Shown here piece by piece: positions 51,355 to 59,885 of a stretch of 64,000 bases of DNA. The notes under the pieces were generated by a model that was not told the DNA's origin, did not search any database, and saw only the letters and a list, made by a program, of their open reading frames with translations. Within the stretch, counting starts at the first letter, position 1. Each line of letters opens with the position of its first letter. The stretch spans positions 22,438 to 86,437 of the forward strand of contig DDTM01000058.1 of assembly GCA_002344075.1 (NCBI GenBank), given 5' to 3'. Source of the DNA: Bacteroidetes bacterium UBA2364. GTDB lineage: Bacteria; Bacteroidota; Rhodothermia; Rhodothermales; UBA2364. The translations under genes were made by a program, and so were the position numbers.

Positions 51355-54288
51355 ATGAAAATAACTGCCTCCCTAATTGGAATCCTTATATGCCTCACAA
51401 CGATACTTTGGGCACAAGATGCCAAAGAATTTAGCGGAAGTGGGCGATATGACACCGTCACGGGACTGCCACGCGCCATTTATACCGAACACTTCAAGAC
51501 AAAGTCATGGGATCCGGAAACGCAAGCTCGCGAATATCTGATGCATCATGCCTTGCGCTTGTTTGGGACAAGGACATTGACAGGAGATGCCCTTAGGTAC
51601 GTAGGCAGAACTGAACTACCTTTTGGAAAGGTGGTGCGTTTTCAGCAGGTATTTCAAGGATTACCGGTTGAAAGGAGTGAAGTTGCGGTTACGATTGGTC
51701 GCACGGGAGAAGTCATTTTTGTCACCTCATCATTTCATCCGATGCAGGGTATAGACAACACCGCAACAAGATCCACAAAAAAACTGTTTCGGGAAGAAGC
51801 ATTGGCCCGAAGAGCGATTTTTCGGGATGAAACCGAGGTGATATCGGGTTTTCCGGATCGTCCTACATCCGTTTGGACACAGAATGAAGCAGGGCAATGG
51901 GTGGAAGCGCGTCGGGTAGAAGTGTATCATCCCGAGCACCAACATTACTGGGCTGTTTGGTTGGATACACATTCTGGAAGCGTAATTCGTAAAGAATCAC
52001 TTGCCATAAAATGTAAACATACGCATGAACCAATTTTAGAAGAAAATCCAAGTAAAACAGAATTTCTCACCCCTTTTGAACCGTTGTCTTCAGCCTCTTT
52101 TTTTCCCGGCCAGAAAAACACAATTGCCGAAGGCGTTGGGAAGATTTTTGATCCGGATCCATTGACCTCGGCCAAGAAAGAATATGGCGCTACGGGTCTC
52201 CTTGATAATAGCGATGCGGATTCTCCGGAGTTAAGTGCACAGCTCAAAGAGGTGGTTTTAAAAGATCTTTCTCAGGAAAATGGACAATTTTATCTACGGG
52301 GTAAATATGCATGGATTGCCGATACAGGCGCTCCTTTTAAAGGCTTGTTTGAACAAATTGGTACTGATTTTTCTGCCACTCGCTCAAATGATTTGTTCGA
52401 GGCTGTCAATGCGTATTACCATATAGACCTAAACCTGCGTTATGTGGCCGAAACCTTGGGCTTTTCTATCCCAAACAGGCATACCCAAAATACAACTGCG
52501 CAATGGTTCGACCCCAGTGCCCTCAATGGTGCGGACAATTCACAGTACGACCCTTCAACCGGATATCTTGTTTTTGGTGAAGGCGGGGTTGATGATGCTG
52601 AGGATGCTGGCGTGATTTGGCATGAAGCCGCACATGCCTTACACGATCGGATGACCTTGGGCAGTATCTCCAATGCTACAAACGACGGGCTTGCCGAAGG
52701 TTTTGCGGATTATTGGGCACAATCTTACCTCTGGACCGTTCAGCAGTGGAACTCTACCGATGCTCCCTATCATTACGTTTTTCGGTGGGATGGGCACAAT
52801 CCGTTCTGGGGGGGGCGTACCACCAAATACCCCAATAAATTTCCGGATGGAATTGTAACGTCGGGTGGATCGCTTCGCGAACGAAATGGGCAAATTTTGG
52901 CATCCACTTTAATGGAAATCTGGCCTATATTAGGTAGAACCATGACCGATCGGGCGGCGCTTTCAGCGGTCGGTATGACGAATGCTGAATCCAATCAAAA
53001 TGACTATTTTAATGCGTTTTATCAGACGCTTCGACAGTTGGGTGCGCCCACCGGACAAGTGGAACAGGTGTATCAGATCATCACACTACGGGGTTATACC
53101 TTACCAGCAAAAGGGTTGAGTATTGGCCTTGAATCCGATCTCCCTCAGCTAACAATGGAGTCGGATGCAACGCTTCGGGTGGAGATCAATAACAACAGTG
53201 CCTTCGACAAAACCGATGTATCCGTAACAGCACAATTACCTGCTGGGATGGTTTATCAACCGAATAGTGCAACCTGTCCAGTGAATCTAAATAATAGTAG
53301 TCTGGTCTTTTCCATTGGGAATTTACCTGCTTTTGGGTTTAAAACCTGTACCTTTATCGTTAGATTGTCTCACCTGACGGGTAAAAAATACTTTAGCGAC
53401 GATTTTGAACAGGGGCTAAGTCAATGGGTAGCTCCGAAAGATGCTCAAAATTTTGCATGGACCTCCAGTATGATGCAGCCTCATCAGGGAAAAACGAGTG
53501 CGTTTGTACAAAACCAAGGCCTGCCCTCGGACCTAACCTTGACGCTTGCAAAAGCCGTATCATTGCAAGCCGGAACACCTGTACTTAGTTTTTGGCATTT
53601 TTATAATACCGAATTCTTTAGTGATGGTGGTGTGGTAGAAATATCAACGGATGCGGGAAGTACTTGGCAGGATTTGGAGACAAAGTGGATTATGAATGCG
53701 TATAATGGTAGAATTTCCTCGACCTTTTCCACGCCATTAACCTCGCGTAAAGCGTTTACGGGTTCTTCTCAAAAGTATATCAATAGCATTGCAGACCTGA
53801 GCGCTTTTGTCAATCAATCGGTTTTGGTGCGCTTTAGGTTTGCCAGTGATGCGGTAACCAATGGAACGGGCTGGTTTGTGGATGATGTCTTGGTTGCTGA
53901 CCAGACCTCCCTCGATTCGGAAGTTTGTATGACTTCCGGAGAAGGGGATCAGCATTGCACAAAGGAGCGGTTTATGGTTTTGTTTAGTACACCCGTAGAA
54001 TCTGAAAAGCCTGTTTTACCCATCACACACGAAATAGAAGGAATTTGGCCGAATCCATTTGCTGGTGAGGCAACGCTGCGGCTGCGGGTGGCCAAACCGC
54101 AAGGTGTCAGGATAGCCATTCACGATCTTTTGGGGCGTAAAGTAGGTGAAGTGTTTGATGGTGTGTTGGCCGCTGGCGAATGGCGTACTTTTACATTAGA
54201 CGGAATCCATTTGCCAAACGGTGTTTACTTTTGCCGCATAGCAGGTGAGACATTTTCTGAGGTACAAAAAATAATCCTTCTACGATAG
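51355..54288 (+). CDS. T9SS-secreted zinc metalloprotease (fungalysin/thermolysin-like)
   Basis: A 977-residue exported protein with signal peptide ending LWAQ. Residues about 30-130 are an FTP-like propeptide (VVRFQQVFQGLPVERSEVAVTIGRTGEVIFV). The catalytic domain has HEAAH at residues 423-427, with the downstream glutamate in GLAEGFADYWAQ near 448, a gluzincin arrangement of the M36/M4 type. Residues about 590-690 are a DUF11-like Ig-fold (ITLRGYTLPAKGL..., VTAQLPAGMVYQPNSATC). A jelly-roll region at about 690-870 has FWHFYNTEFFSDGGVVEISTDAGSTW. The final about 75 residues (IWPNPFAGEATLRLRVA, AIHDLLGRKVGEV, LPNGVYFCRIAGE) form a type A T9SS sorting domain. It is exported through type IX secretion, whose genes are elsewhere. 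A terminator follows. Confidence 0.9.
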   Translation: MKITASLIGILICLTTILWAQDAKEFSGSGRYDTVTGLPRAIYTEHFKTKSWDPETQAREYLMHHALRLFGTRTLTGDALRYVGRTELPFGKVVRFQQVFQGLPVERSEVAVTIGRTGEVIFVTSSFHPMQGIDNTATRSTKKLFREEALARRAIFRDETEVISGFPDRPTSVWTQNEAGQWVEARRVEVYHPEHQHYWAVWLDTHSGSVIRKESLAIKCKHTHEPILEENPSKTEFLTPFEPLSSASFFPGQKNTIAEGVGKIFDPDPLTSAKKEYGATGLLDNSDADSPELSAQLKEVVLKDLSQENGQFYLRGKYAWIADTGAPFKGLFEQIGTDFSATRSNDLFEAVNAYYHIDLNLRYVAETLGFSIPNRHTQNTTAQWFDPSALNGADNSQYDPSTGYLVFGEGGVDDAEDAGVIWHEAAHALHDRMTLGSISNATNDGLAEGFADYWAQSYLWTVQQWNSTDAPYHYVFRWDGHNPFWGGRTTKYPNKFPDGIVTSGGSLRERNGQILASTLMEIWPILGRTMTDRAALSAVGMTNAESNQNDYFNAFYQTLRQLGAPTGQVEQVYQIITLRGYTLPAKGLSIGLESDLPQLTMESDATLRVEINNNSAFDKTDVSVTAQLPAGMVYQPNSATCPVNLNNSSLVFSIGNLPAFGFKTCTFIVRLSHLTGKKYFSDDFEQGLSQWVAPKDAQNFAWTSSMMQPHQGKTSAFVQNQGLPSDLTLTLAKAVSLQAGTPVLSFWHFYNTEFFSDGGVVEISTDAGSTWQDLETKWIMNAYNGRISSTFSTPLTSRKAFTGSSQKYINSIADLSAFVNQSVLVRFRFASDAVTNGTGWFVDDVLVADQTSLDSEVCMTSGEGDQHCTKERFMVLFSTPVESEKPVLPITHEIEGIWPNPFAGEATLRLRVAKPQGVRIAIHDLLGRKVGEVFDGVLAAGEWRTFTLDGIHLPNGVYFCRIAGETFSEVQKIILLR

Positions 54289-54318
54289 CACATTTGCTCT
54301 TCATCTTCTCTACAACAC

Positions 54319-54355
54319 AACCGGAAGGGCTTTTGGTATCTTCCGGTTTATTTGT
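54319..54355 (+). terminator. intrinsic terminator after the T9SS protease
   Basis: AACCGGAAG (54319-54327) pairs with CTTCCGGTT (54340-54348), and the sequence TTATTTGT follows. The stem is perfect and the T run is interrupted. It lies 30 bp past the stop codon. Confidence 0.78.
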
Positions 54356-54371
54356 CTGTCCCCTGTAACCT

Positions 54372-56375
54372 ATGATAAGAGATCCTTATAAGCACTTGCC
54401 GAAAGACATTCGTAAAACCTCGGCACTTATGATGTACCGTCAATTGGTCACCCCACGCCTCATCGAAGAGAAAATGCTTCGCCTGATCCGTCAGGGCCGT
54501 TTAGCCAAGTGGTTTAGCGGATATGGTCAGGAAGCCATTGCGGTCGGTTGTACTATCGCCTTGGAGGATGAGGATATTATCCTCCCCATGCACCGTAACT
54601 TAGGTGTTTTCACGACACGCGGCATTGCTCTTAAACCCTTGTTTTCCCAATTGATGGGTAAGGAAGGTGGCTTCACAAAAGGACGTGACCGGACCTTTCA
54701 CTTTGGGAAAATGGATCATCGGATAGTGGGCATGATCTCGCACTTGGCAGCGATGTTGCCCGTTGCGTGTGGTTTTGGCTTGGCCTCCCAATTGGAGAAA
54801 TCACATAAGGTGGCATTGGCTTTTGTAGGCGAAGGAGCTACTCGTGAAGGTGACTTTCACGAAGCCCTAAGCTTGGCCGCTGCTTGGAAATTGCCCGTTA
54901 TTTTTGTGATCGAAAACAATGGCTACGGTCTTTCTACACCCACCAAAGACGTTATTCCCGTAGAAAACTTGGCCGATGCTGCCGCTGGTTATGGAATGCC
55001 TGGCCTTGCGGTGGATGGAAATGACCTGCTGGCGGTTATCAGGGCCGTGCAGAAAGCAGCAAAAGAAGCACGAGAGGGCAACGGACCCACTCTATTGGAA
55101 ATGAAAACCTTTCGGATGCGGGGCCACGAAGAAGCTTCAGGGGTGAAATATGTACCAGCCCACTTGTTTGAAGAATGGGCCGGTAAAGACCCCATTCAAC
55201 GCTTCAAAACGTGGATTTTGGGTATTAAAGGCGTTTCGGAAAACGATATAGAATCAATTGACCAAGAACTGATTGCCGAAATTGAAACCGCTGTTCAATT
55301 TGCCTTAAGCCAACCAGAAGTTACAAGTACTTTAGATAAAGAATTGGCTGATGTGTATGCGCCGGCACTCGTGCGAGAAGAACCTGTCCTGATGCCCAAT
55401 GCACCCGAAAAGCGCTTTATTGATGGTGTAACAGATGCACTACGACTTGCCATGCAGAAGGATGAAAAAGTACTTTTGATGGGACAAGACATTGCAGCGT
55501 ATGGTGGTGTCTTCAAGGTGACAGATGGGTTTCTGGAGGCTTTTGGGGCAGAACGGATCCGTAATACGCCTATTATGGAAAGTGGCGTGGTCGGGGCCGC
55601 TCTGGGGTTAGCGTTAGAGGGTTTTAAACCTGTGGTCGAGCTACAGTATGCAGATTTTATTACATGTGGTTTTAATCAGATTGTAAATAACCTCGCAACC
55701 ACCCATTATCGCTGGGGAGCACCTGTAAATGTGACTATTCGTGCCCCATTTGGCGGGTATATCGGTGCTGGCCCATTTCATAGCCAATCACCTGAAGCGT
55801 GGTTTTGTCATGCCCCCGGCCTAAAAGTTGTGGTTCCGGCATCGCCCGCAGAGGCAAAAGGCTTGTTAATGGCGGCCATCGAAGAACCCAACCCGGTATT
55901 GGTTTTTGAGCATAAGTTTTTGTATCGAAATCAAAAAGGAATGCTCCCAGAAGGCGAATATTATACACCAATTGGCAAAGCACGTATAGTGTATTCTGGG
56001 GATGCCATTACGCTGGTTACTTGGGGACTGGGTGTACGTTGGGGCATGGAGGAGTGGGAGTATTGGCAAAAACAAGGGGTGAAATTAGAAATCATAGACC
56101 TTAGAACCCTTGTTCCTTGGGATCGGGAAACGGTTTTACATTCCATCCAAAAAACCAATCGGTTGTTGGTTTTGCACGAGGCCCAAGGTGCTGGCGGATT
56201 TGGTGCAGAAGTGACTGCTGCCGTCATCGAGGTTGCTTTCGCCCATTTAGATGCCCCGCCTAAACGGGTGGCTGGTGCAAACTTCCCAATTGCATTTTCC
56301 ACCCAAATTGAACAAGAGGTGTATGCTGCCAAAGCGCGTCTTCGAAATGCCATTAACGAATTGTTACAGTATTAG
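54372..56375 (+). CDS. fused branched-chain 2-oxoacid dehydrogenase E1 (alpha+beta)
   Basis: Thiamine-diphosphate-dependent decarboxylase of a 2-oxoacid dehydrogenase complex, best matched to branched-chain (2-oxoisovalerate) E1. The alpha and beta subunits are in one 667-residue chain. The alpha part (about 1-320) has WFSGYGQEAIAVG, LPMHRNLGVF, and the TPP motif GEGATREGDFHEAL near residue 153 ending ENNGYGL. The beta part (about 345-667) has MGQDIAAYGGVFKVT, TPIMESGVVGAALGLALEG, PVVELQYADFI, GAGPFHSQSPEAWFCHAPGLKVVVPASP, EHKFLYR, and LRTLVPWD. Acting on 2-oxoisovalerate it would give isobutyryl-CoA, the substrate of the IcmF in this window. E2 and E3 genes are not here. The NlpC gene follows after 11 bp. 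Confidence 0.9.
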   Translation: MIRDPYKHLPKDIRKTSALMMYRQLVTPRLIEEKMLRLIRQGRLAKWFSGYGQEAIAVGCTIALEDEDIILPMHRNLGVFTTRGIALKPLFSQLMGKEGGFTKGRDRTFHFGKMDHRIVGMISHLAAMLPVACGFGLASQLEKSHKVALAFVGEGATREGDFHEALSLAAAWKLPVIFVIENNGYGLSTPTKDVIPVENLADAAAGYGMPGLAVDGNDLLAVIRAVQKAAKEAREGNGPTLLEMKTFRMRGHEEASGVKYVPAHLFEEWAGKDPIQRFKTWILGIKGVSENDIESIDQELIAEIETAVQFALSQPEVTSTLDKELADVYAPALVREEPVLMPNAPEKRFIDGVTDALRLAMQKDEKVLLMGQDIAAYGGVFKVTDGFLEAFGAERIRNTPIMESGVVGAALGLALEGFKPVVELQYADFITCGFNQIVNNLATTHYRWGAPVNVTIRAPFGGYIGAGPFHSQSPEAWFCHAPGLKVVVPASPAEAKGLLMAAIEEPNPVLVFEHKFLYRNQKGMLPEGEYYTPIGKARIVYSGDAITLVTWGLGVRWGMEEWEYWQKQGVKLEIIDLRTLVPWDRETVLHSIQKTNRLLVLHEAQGAGGFGAEVTAAVIEVAFAHLDAPPKRVAGANFPIAFSTQIEQEVYAAKARLRNAINELLQY

Positions 56376-56386
56376 GGCAAGAGGGT

Positions 56387-57190
56387 ATGTTTCGCTTAAA
56401 CCAAATCGTAGTCGCCAGAACCGCTTTTGTTCCGATTCGTCAGTTCGGCGGCGATCACGCGGAAATGGTCAATCAAATGCTGCTGGGTGAAACCGCCCGT
56501 GTCTTGGCAGTGCGCGATTCGATGTGGCTGGAGGTGGAAACCCACACCGATCGTTATAAGGGTTTTGTAAGTGTGCTAATGGTTTTACCGGCTCCTGAAA
56601 AATGGCCCATCACAACCAATAACCGCATTCAAAACCGATTTGTGGATGGCACCGCTGAAGGCCGTGAGGTGCGTGTTCCGATGGCGGGGGTCCTGGTGCA
56701 AGAGGGGAACGATTGGTTTCTACCAGATGGGCGACGGTTTATACCGAACCAAGAACCCAAAATGGCCTCTAACCCCATGTACTTTGTTGAAAGTGTCATA
56801 CAACAAGCCGAAAAACTTTTGGATGTTCCTTACCTGTGGGGAGGAAGAAGTGTTTATGGGGTGGATTGCTCTGGCTTAACTCATACGGCGGCTTTGCTTA
56901 GCGGCTTGCCTTTACCACGAGATTCTTACATGCAAGCACGATTTGGGGCAGCGATTCCGCCGGAAATCGGGATGTTGGAACGAGGCGATTGGCTCTTCTT
57001 TAGCAACAATCCAGAAGGACGCATTACCCATGTTGCACTGTACGAAGGGGAGGGTATGTTTATCCATGCTTCTGGATTTGTAAGAAAGAATAGTCTAATA
57101 CCGGGAACGTCCCTTTTCTCGGAACGACAAAAAGAACAATTTGTCTTCGCCAGAAGGATACGCCCCAAATCATCAAACCCGTCTTCATGA
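56387..57190 (+). CDS. NlpC/P60 (C40) cell-wall endopeptidase with SH3-like N-terminus
   Basis: A 267-residue peptidoglycan hydrolase cleaving gamma-D-glutamyl-diamino-acid bonds. Residues about 5-130 are two SH3b-like parts (TAFVPIRQFGGDHAEMVNQMLLGETARVLAVRDSMWLEVET). The catalytic C40 domain (about 140-262) has YLWGGRSVYGVDCSGLTHTA with nucleophile Cys161, LPRDSYMQ, RGDWLFFSNN, RITHVALYEGEGMFIHASG with the catalytic His. No signal peptide is visible, so it may be cytoplasmic and act on recycled muropeptides, as related enzymes with this SH3-C40 layout do. It follows the E1 gene closely. Confidence 0.87.
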   Translation: MFRLNQIVVARTAFVPIRQFGGDHAEMVNQMLLGETARVLAVRDSMWLEVETHTDRYKGFVSVLMVLPAPEKWPITTNNRIQNRFVDGTAEGREVRVPMAGVLVQEGNDWFLPDGRRFIPNQEPKMASNPMYFVESVIQQAEKLLDVPYLWGGRSVYGVDCSGLTHTAALLSGLPLPRDSYMQARFGAAIPPEIGMLERGDWLFFSNNPEGRITHVALYEGEGMFIHASGFVRKNSLIPGTSLFSERQKEQFVFARRIRPKSSNPSS

Positions 57191-57312
57191 CGTATTTTAA
57201 CAATCAAGACATCAAAAAGACAAAAAAGGGGAACGATTTATGGATTTTTAGGTGCTTGCTTTCAAAATACCCTAACTTCACATAAGCATACCCCTATAAC
57301 AAACATAGACCC

Positions 57313-58164
57313 ATGAAACTTCCTTTTTTTCTCGCTTCCCGTTTTGTGGCTGGCGAAACCTTGGATGCGGCACTTCCGCAGGTCCGTTCATTAAACCAAA
57401 AAGGCTTACATGCTACCTTGGATTTGCTCGGTGAATATGTAAGCGACCGTAAGGTTGCTGCTCGTTTTACCGAGGTCTATTTGCAACTCCTACAACAGAT
57501 AGGTCAAACACCCGGCATAGATTGTAATATCTCGATGAAATTATCCATGATTGGGCAAAAAATAGATCGGGAATTTTGCTTAGATAACCTGCATAAAATA
57601 CTAACTGTTGCAAAAGAACAAAATATTTTTGTACGATTAGACATGGAAGGGTCGGATATTACACAATCTACTTTAGACTTGTTTGAGAAAGTATATCCCA
57701 AATACCCCGATCACGTGGGCGTGGTGTTACAGGCATATTTACACCGAACGCAAGAAGATGTGGCGAGAATGTGCGACTTGAAGGCCCGTGTACGCTTGTG
57801 TAAAGGCGCTTACCGAGAACCTGCTCAGATAGCTTACCAAGATATGCCAAACATCCGGGAACGCTATTTGGCATACATGGCGCAATTAATCAATGAAGCA
57901 CGGTATCCGGGTATTGCTACGCACGATGATTACTTGATCAATGAAACCAAAAAGTATGTGGCCGAACACAACATTGGGAAGGATCGTTTTGAGTTCCAAA
58001 TGCTGTATGGCATCCGGCCAGAAACGCAGGAACAAATTGGTAAAGTGTATAATATGCGGGTTTATGTACCCTATGGAACCGAATGGTTGCCCTATTATTC
58101 CCGTCGTCTTCGGGAGCGTAAAGAAAATATATGGTTTATCCTGAAAAACTTACTTCGAGGATAA
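57313..58164 (+). CDS. proline dehydrogenase (monofunctional PRODH)
   Basis: FAD-dependent oxidation of L-proline to pyrroline-5-carboxylate, the first step of proline breakdown, membrane-associated. A 283-residue PutA-type barrel without a P5C dehydrogenase domain. It shows LHATLDLLGEYVSD, CNISMKLSMIG, FVRLDMEGSD, VVLQAYLHRT, RVRLCKGAYREPAQIAY, IATHDDYLINET, FEFQMLYGIRPE and RVYVPYGTEWLPYYSRRLRERKEN. The arginine pair at the end binds the substrate carboxylate. The P5C dehydrogenase gene is not in the window. Confidence 0.92.
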   Translation: MKLPFFLASRFVAGETLDAALPQVRSLNQKGLHATLDLLGEYVSDRKVAARFTEVYLQLLQQIGQTPGIDCNISMKLSMIGQKIDREFCLDNLHKILTVAKEQNIFVRLDMEGSDITQSTLDLFEKVYPKYPDHVGVVLQAYLHRTQEDVARMCDLKARVRLCKGAYREPAQIAYQDMPNIRERYLAYMAQLINEARYPGIATHDDYLINETKKYVAEHNIGKDRFEFQMLYGIRPETQEQIGKVYNMRVYVPYGTEWLPYYSRRLRERKENIWFILKNLLRG

Positions 58165-58202
58165 AACCTATCCTTTATGCTTGATAATTGATCAGTTGAT
58201 TA

Positions 58203-58976
58203 ATGTCTGAATATCCTGATTTTTTAGCAAACCTCCAAGAACTAAACCATAAAATGACTTTTTCAGAAATTGTACATTACCGCCGCTCGGTAAGGCTTTA
58301 TCAGCAAGTTCCTTTAGAGCCAGATAGGGTGAAAATGTGTTTAGAATTGGCTGTTCTTGCCCCGAATAGCTCCAACATGCAACTCTGGGAATTTTTTCAT
58401 ATAACTGACAAAGAAATACTTGAAAAACTTGCTCATGCGTGTTTAGACCAAACGGCTGCAAGCACGGCTCCGCAAATGGTTGTTTTTGTTACCAGGCAAG
58501 ATTTGTTTCGTAGCCGGACAAAGCAGATGATTGCATTAGAAACACAAAATGTACTTAAGAATAGCCCAAAGGAAAAACAAGAAAAAAGAGTTAAACGTTG
58601 GCATTTATATTATGGAAGAATAATTCCTTTTCTATATACAAAAGGATTCGGGATTATAGGACTATTAAGGAAGATTATCGTTCATTTAATTGGTCTTTTC
58701 CGTCCCATTTTTTATCAAGTTTCTGAAAGTGATATTAGAGTAGTGGTACATAAAACATGTGGTCTTGCTGCACAAACATTTATGCTCGCTATGGCCAGCG
58801 AAGGTTATGACACATGTCCTATGGAAGGCTTCGATAGCAGAAAGGTCAAAAAAATTCTAAAATTGCCATTTGGCGCTGAAGTTAATATGATAATCTCTTG
58901 TGGCATACGAGCTGAAGGAGGCGTTTGGGGAGATCGGATGAGAATCCCATTTGAGGAGGTGTATCACAGACGATAA
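58203..58976 (+). CDS. nitroreductase-family flavoprotein
   Basis: A 257-residue FMN oxidoreductase. Diagnostic parts are IVHYRRSVRLYQQVPLEPDRVKMCLELAVLAPNSSNMQLWEFFHI (FMN binding), TCGLAAQTFMLAMASEGYDTCPMEGFDSRKVKKIL, and the final IISCGIRAEGGVWGDRMRIP. An insertion rich in hydrophobic and basic residues (about 125-165, RIIPFLYTKGFGIIGLLRKIIVHL) may associate with the membrane, which is not typical of the family. The physiological substrate is unknown. Base composition looks more AT-rich than in neighbouring genes. Start 58203 or 58254 (MTFSEIVHYRRS) are both possible. Confidence 0.82.
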   Translation: MSEYPDFLANLQELNHKMTFSEIVHYRRSVRLYQQVPLEPDRVKMCLELAVLAPNSSNMQLWEFFHITDKEILEKLAHACLDQTAASTAPQMVVFVTRQDLFRSRTKQMIALETQNVLKNSPKEKQEKRVKRWHLYYGRIIPFLYTKGFGIIGLLRKIIVHLIGLFRPIFYQVSESDIRVVVHKTCGLAAQTFMLAMASEGYDTCPMEGFDSRKVKKILKLPFGAEVNMIISCGIRAEGGVWGDRMRIPFEEVYHRR

Positions 58977-59337
58977 ACAAATTCTTTGCGTATTCTAAAT
59001 TTATATAAAACAAATAAATAGACAATAAATTCGGATGGGCTAAAGGTAGTTTGCTCGTTCACAAACAACTACCAAGATCCTAGAATCCTTCTCGGATAAA
59101 GTACGGCCTCTATGGTACTAAAGGAGGATTGACGACACCCTTTTATCATTATTGTCCATACAACCGATTGAAACAACTTTCTGGAATTCTGGAAAAAGAT
59201 GTAGTAGGGGTTCTTGTTCGTAGGGAAAACGCAGACGGATTTGATATATTAACGGAAGCGATCTATTGCGGGCGCTTTACAAAACAAACCCTATTGATGG
59301 GGTTGATCTTTTTATACAAACTTGTTACACAAACCAA
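58977..59337. other. 361-bp stretch without a confirmed gene
   Basis: Holds an imperfect inverted repeat (GGTAGTTTG at 59045-59053 against CAAACAACTACC at 59062-59073). A short stem of AGTAC/GTACT at 59100-59119 follows, just before AAAGGAGG at 59120-59127. An open frame runs on from there, with TTG at 59129 only one base after the GGAGG, too close for normal initiation; it encodes about 80 residues that I do not recognise. It may be a decayed gene or an untranslated leader. No promoter is recognised with confidence. Confidence 0.4.
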
Positions 59338-59652
59338 ATGCAAGAACAACAAAATCATGATGAAGGCTTGAATATCGAATTGGATGAACAAACCGCTGAA
59401 GGCATTTATTCCAATCTTGTTATGATTGCCCACTCGCCTGAAGAGTTTATTCTCGATTTTATTCGGATGATGCCAGGCGTATCTAAGGCTAAGGTGAAAA
59501 GTCGGATCATAATGACACCCCAACATGCCAAACGATTTTTGAGTGCGGTTGAGGAGAATATTGAAAAATATGAATCTGTTTATGGCCCAATCTCCGAAGG
59601 TCATCAATTTGATGGTGAAATCCATTTTCAGTTTCCCGGAGGCGAGGCATAA
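59338..59652 (+). CDS. DUF3467-family small protein
   Basis: A 104-residue protein almost identical in plan to Bacteroidota DUF3467 proteins: MQEQQNHDEGLNIELDEQTAEG, then GIYSNLVMIAHSPEEFILDFIRMMPG, VSKAKVKSRIIMTPQHAKRFLSAVEENIEKYES, and FPGG near the end. No signal peptide. The function is not known. The start at the ATG at 59338 fits the family; the longer frame from 59266 would add 24 residues without support. Confidence 0.88.
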   Translation: MQEQQNHDEGLNIELDEQTAEGIYSNLVMIAHSPEEFILDFIRMMPGVSKAKVKSRIIMTPQHAKRFLSAVEENIEKYESVYGPISEGHQFDGEIHFQFPGGEA

Positions 59653-59750
59653 AAAGAACATTCATTGGGTAGTGGCGGATGTAGCGCAGGTTGTCTCTGC
59701 TTGGCTTTTTGGGAATTACCGCATAAAACACTTGTATTTCCACATAAGAA

Positions 59751-59781
59751 TTTGATTCTGTTGAGGCTAAACCGTAATTTG
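59751..59781 (+). promoter_or_regulatory. weak candidate Bacteroidota promoter for fabF
   Basis: TTTG at 59751-59754, a 20-base spacer, and TAATTTG at 59775-59781. The -7 box is one base shorter than TAnnTTTG, so the match is imperfect. It lies about 105 bp ahead of the fabF start. The rest of 59653-59885 shows no convincing gene. Confidence 0.3.
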
Positions 59782-59885
59782 ACCCTAAAGCCATGTGTCG
59801 TATAAGGTGTAAACCAAAAATGTGGCGGCGACCTCCCCATGCGACCTTGGCATAGATATCCGTTTAACTCCAAACTGAATTATTT

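Noticed and set aside
59507..59873. Minus-strand open frames (80-95 codons) between DUF3467 and fabF
   Set aside because: Two overlapping frames in this AT-normal gap have no recognisable domain, overlap the DUF3467 gene in part and disagree with each other. They could be remnants, but I cannot support a gene.
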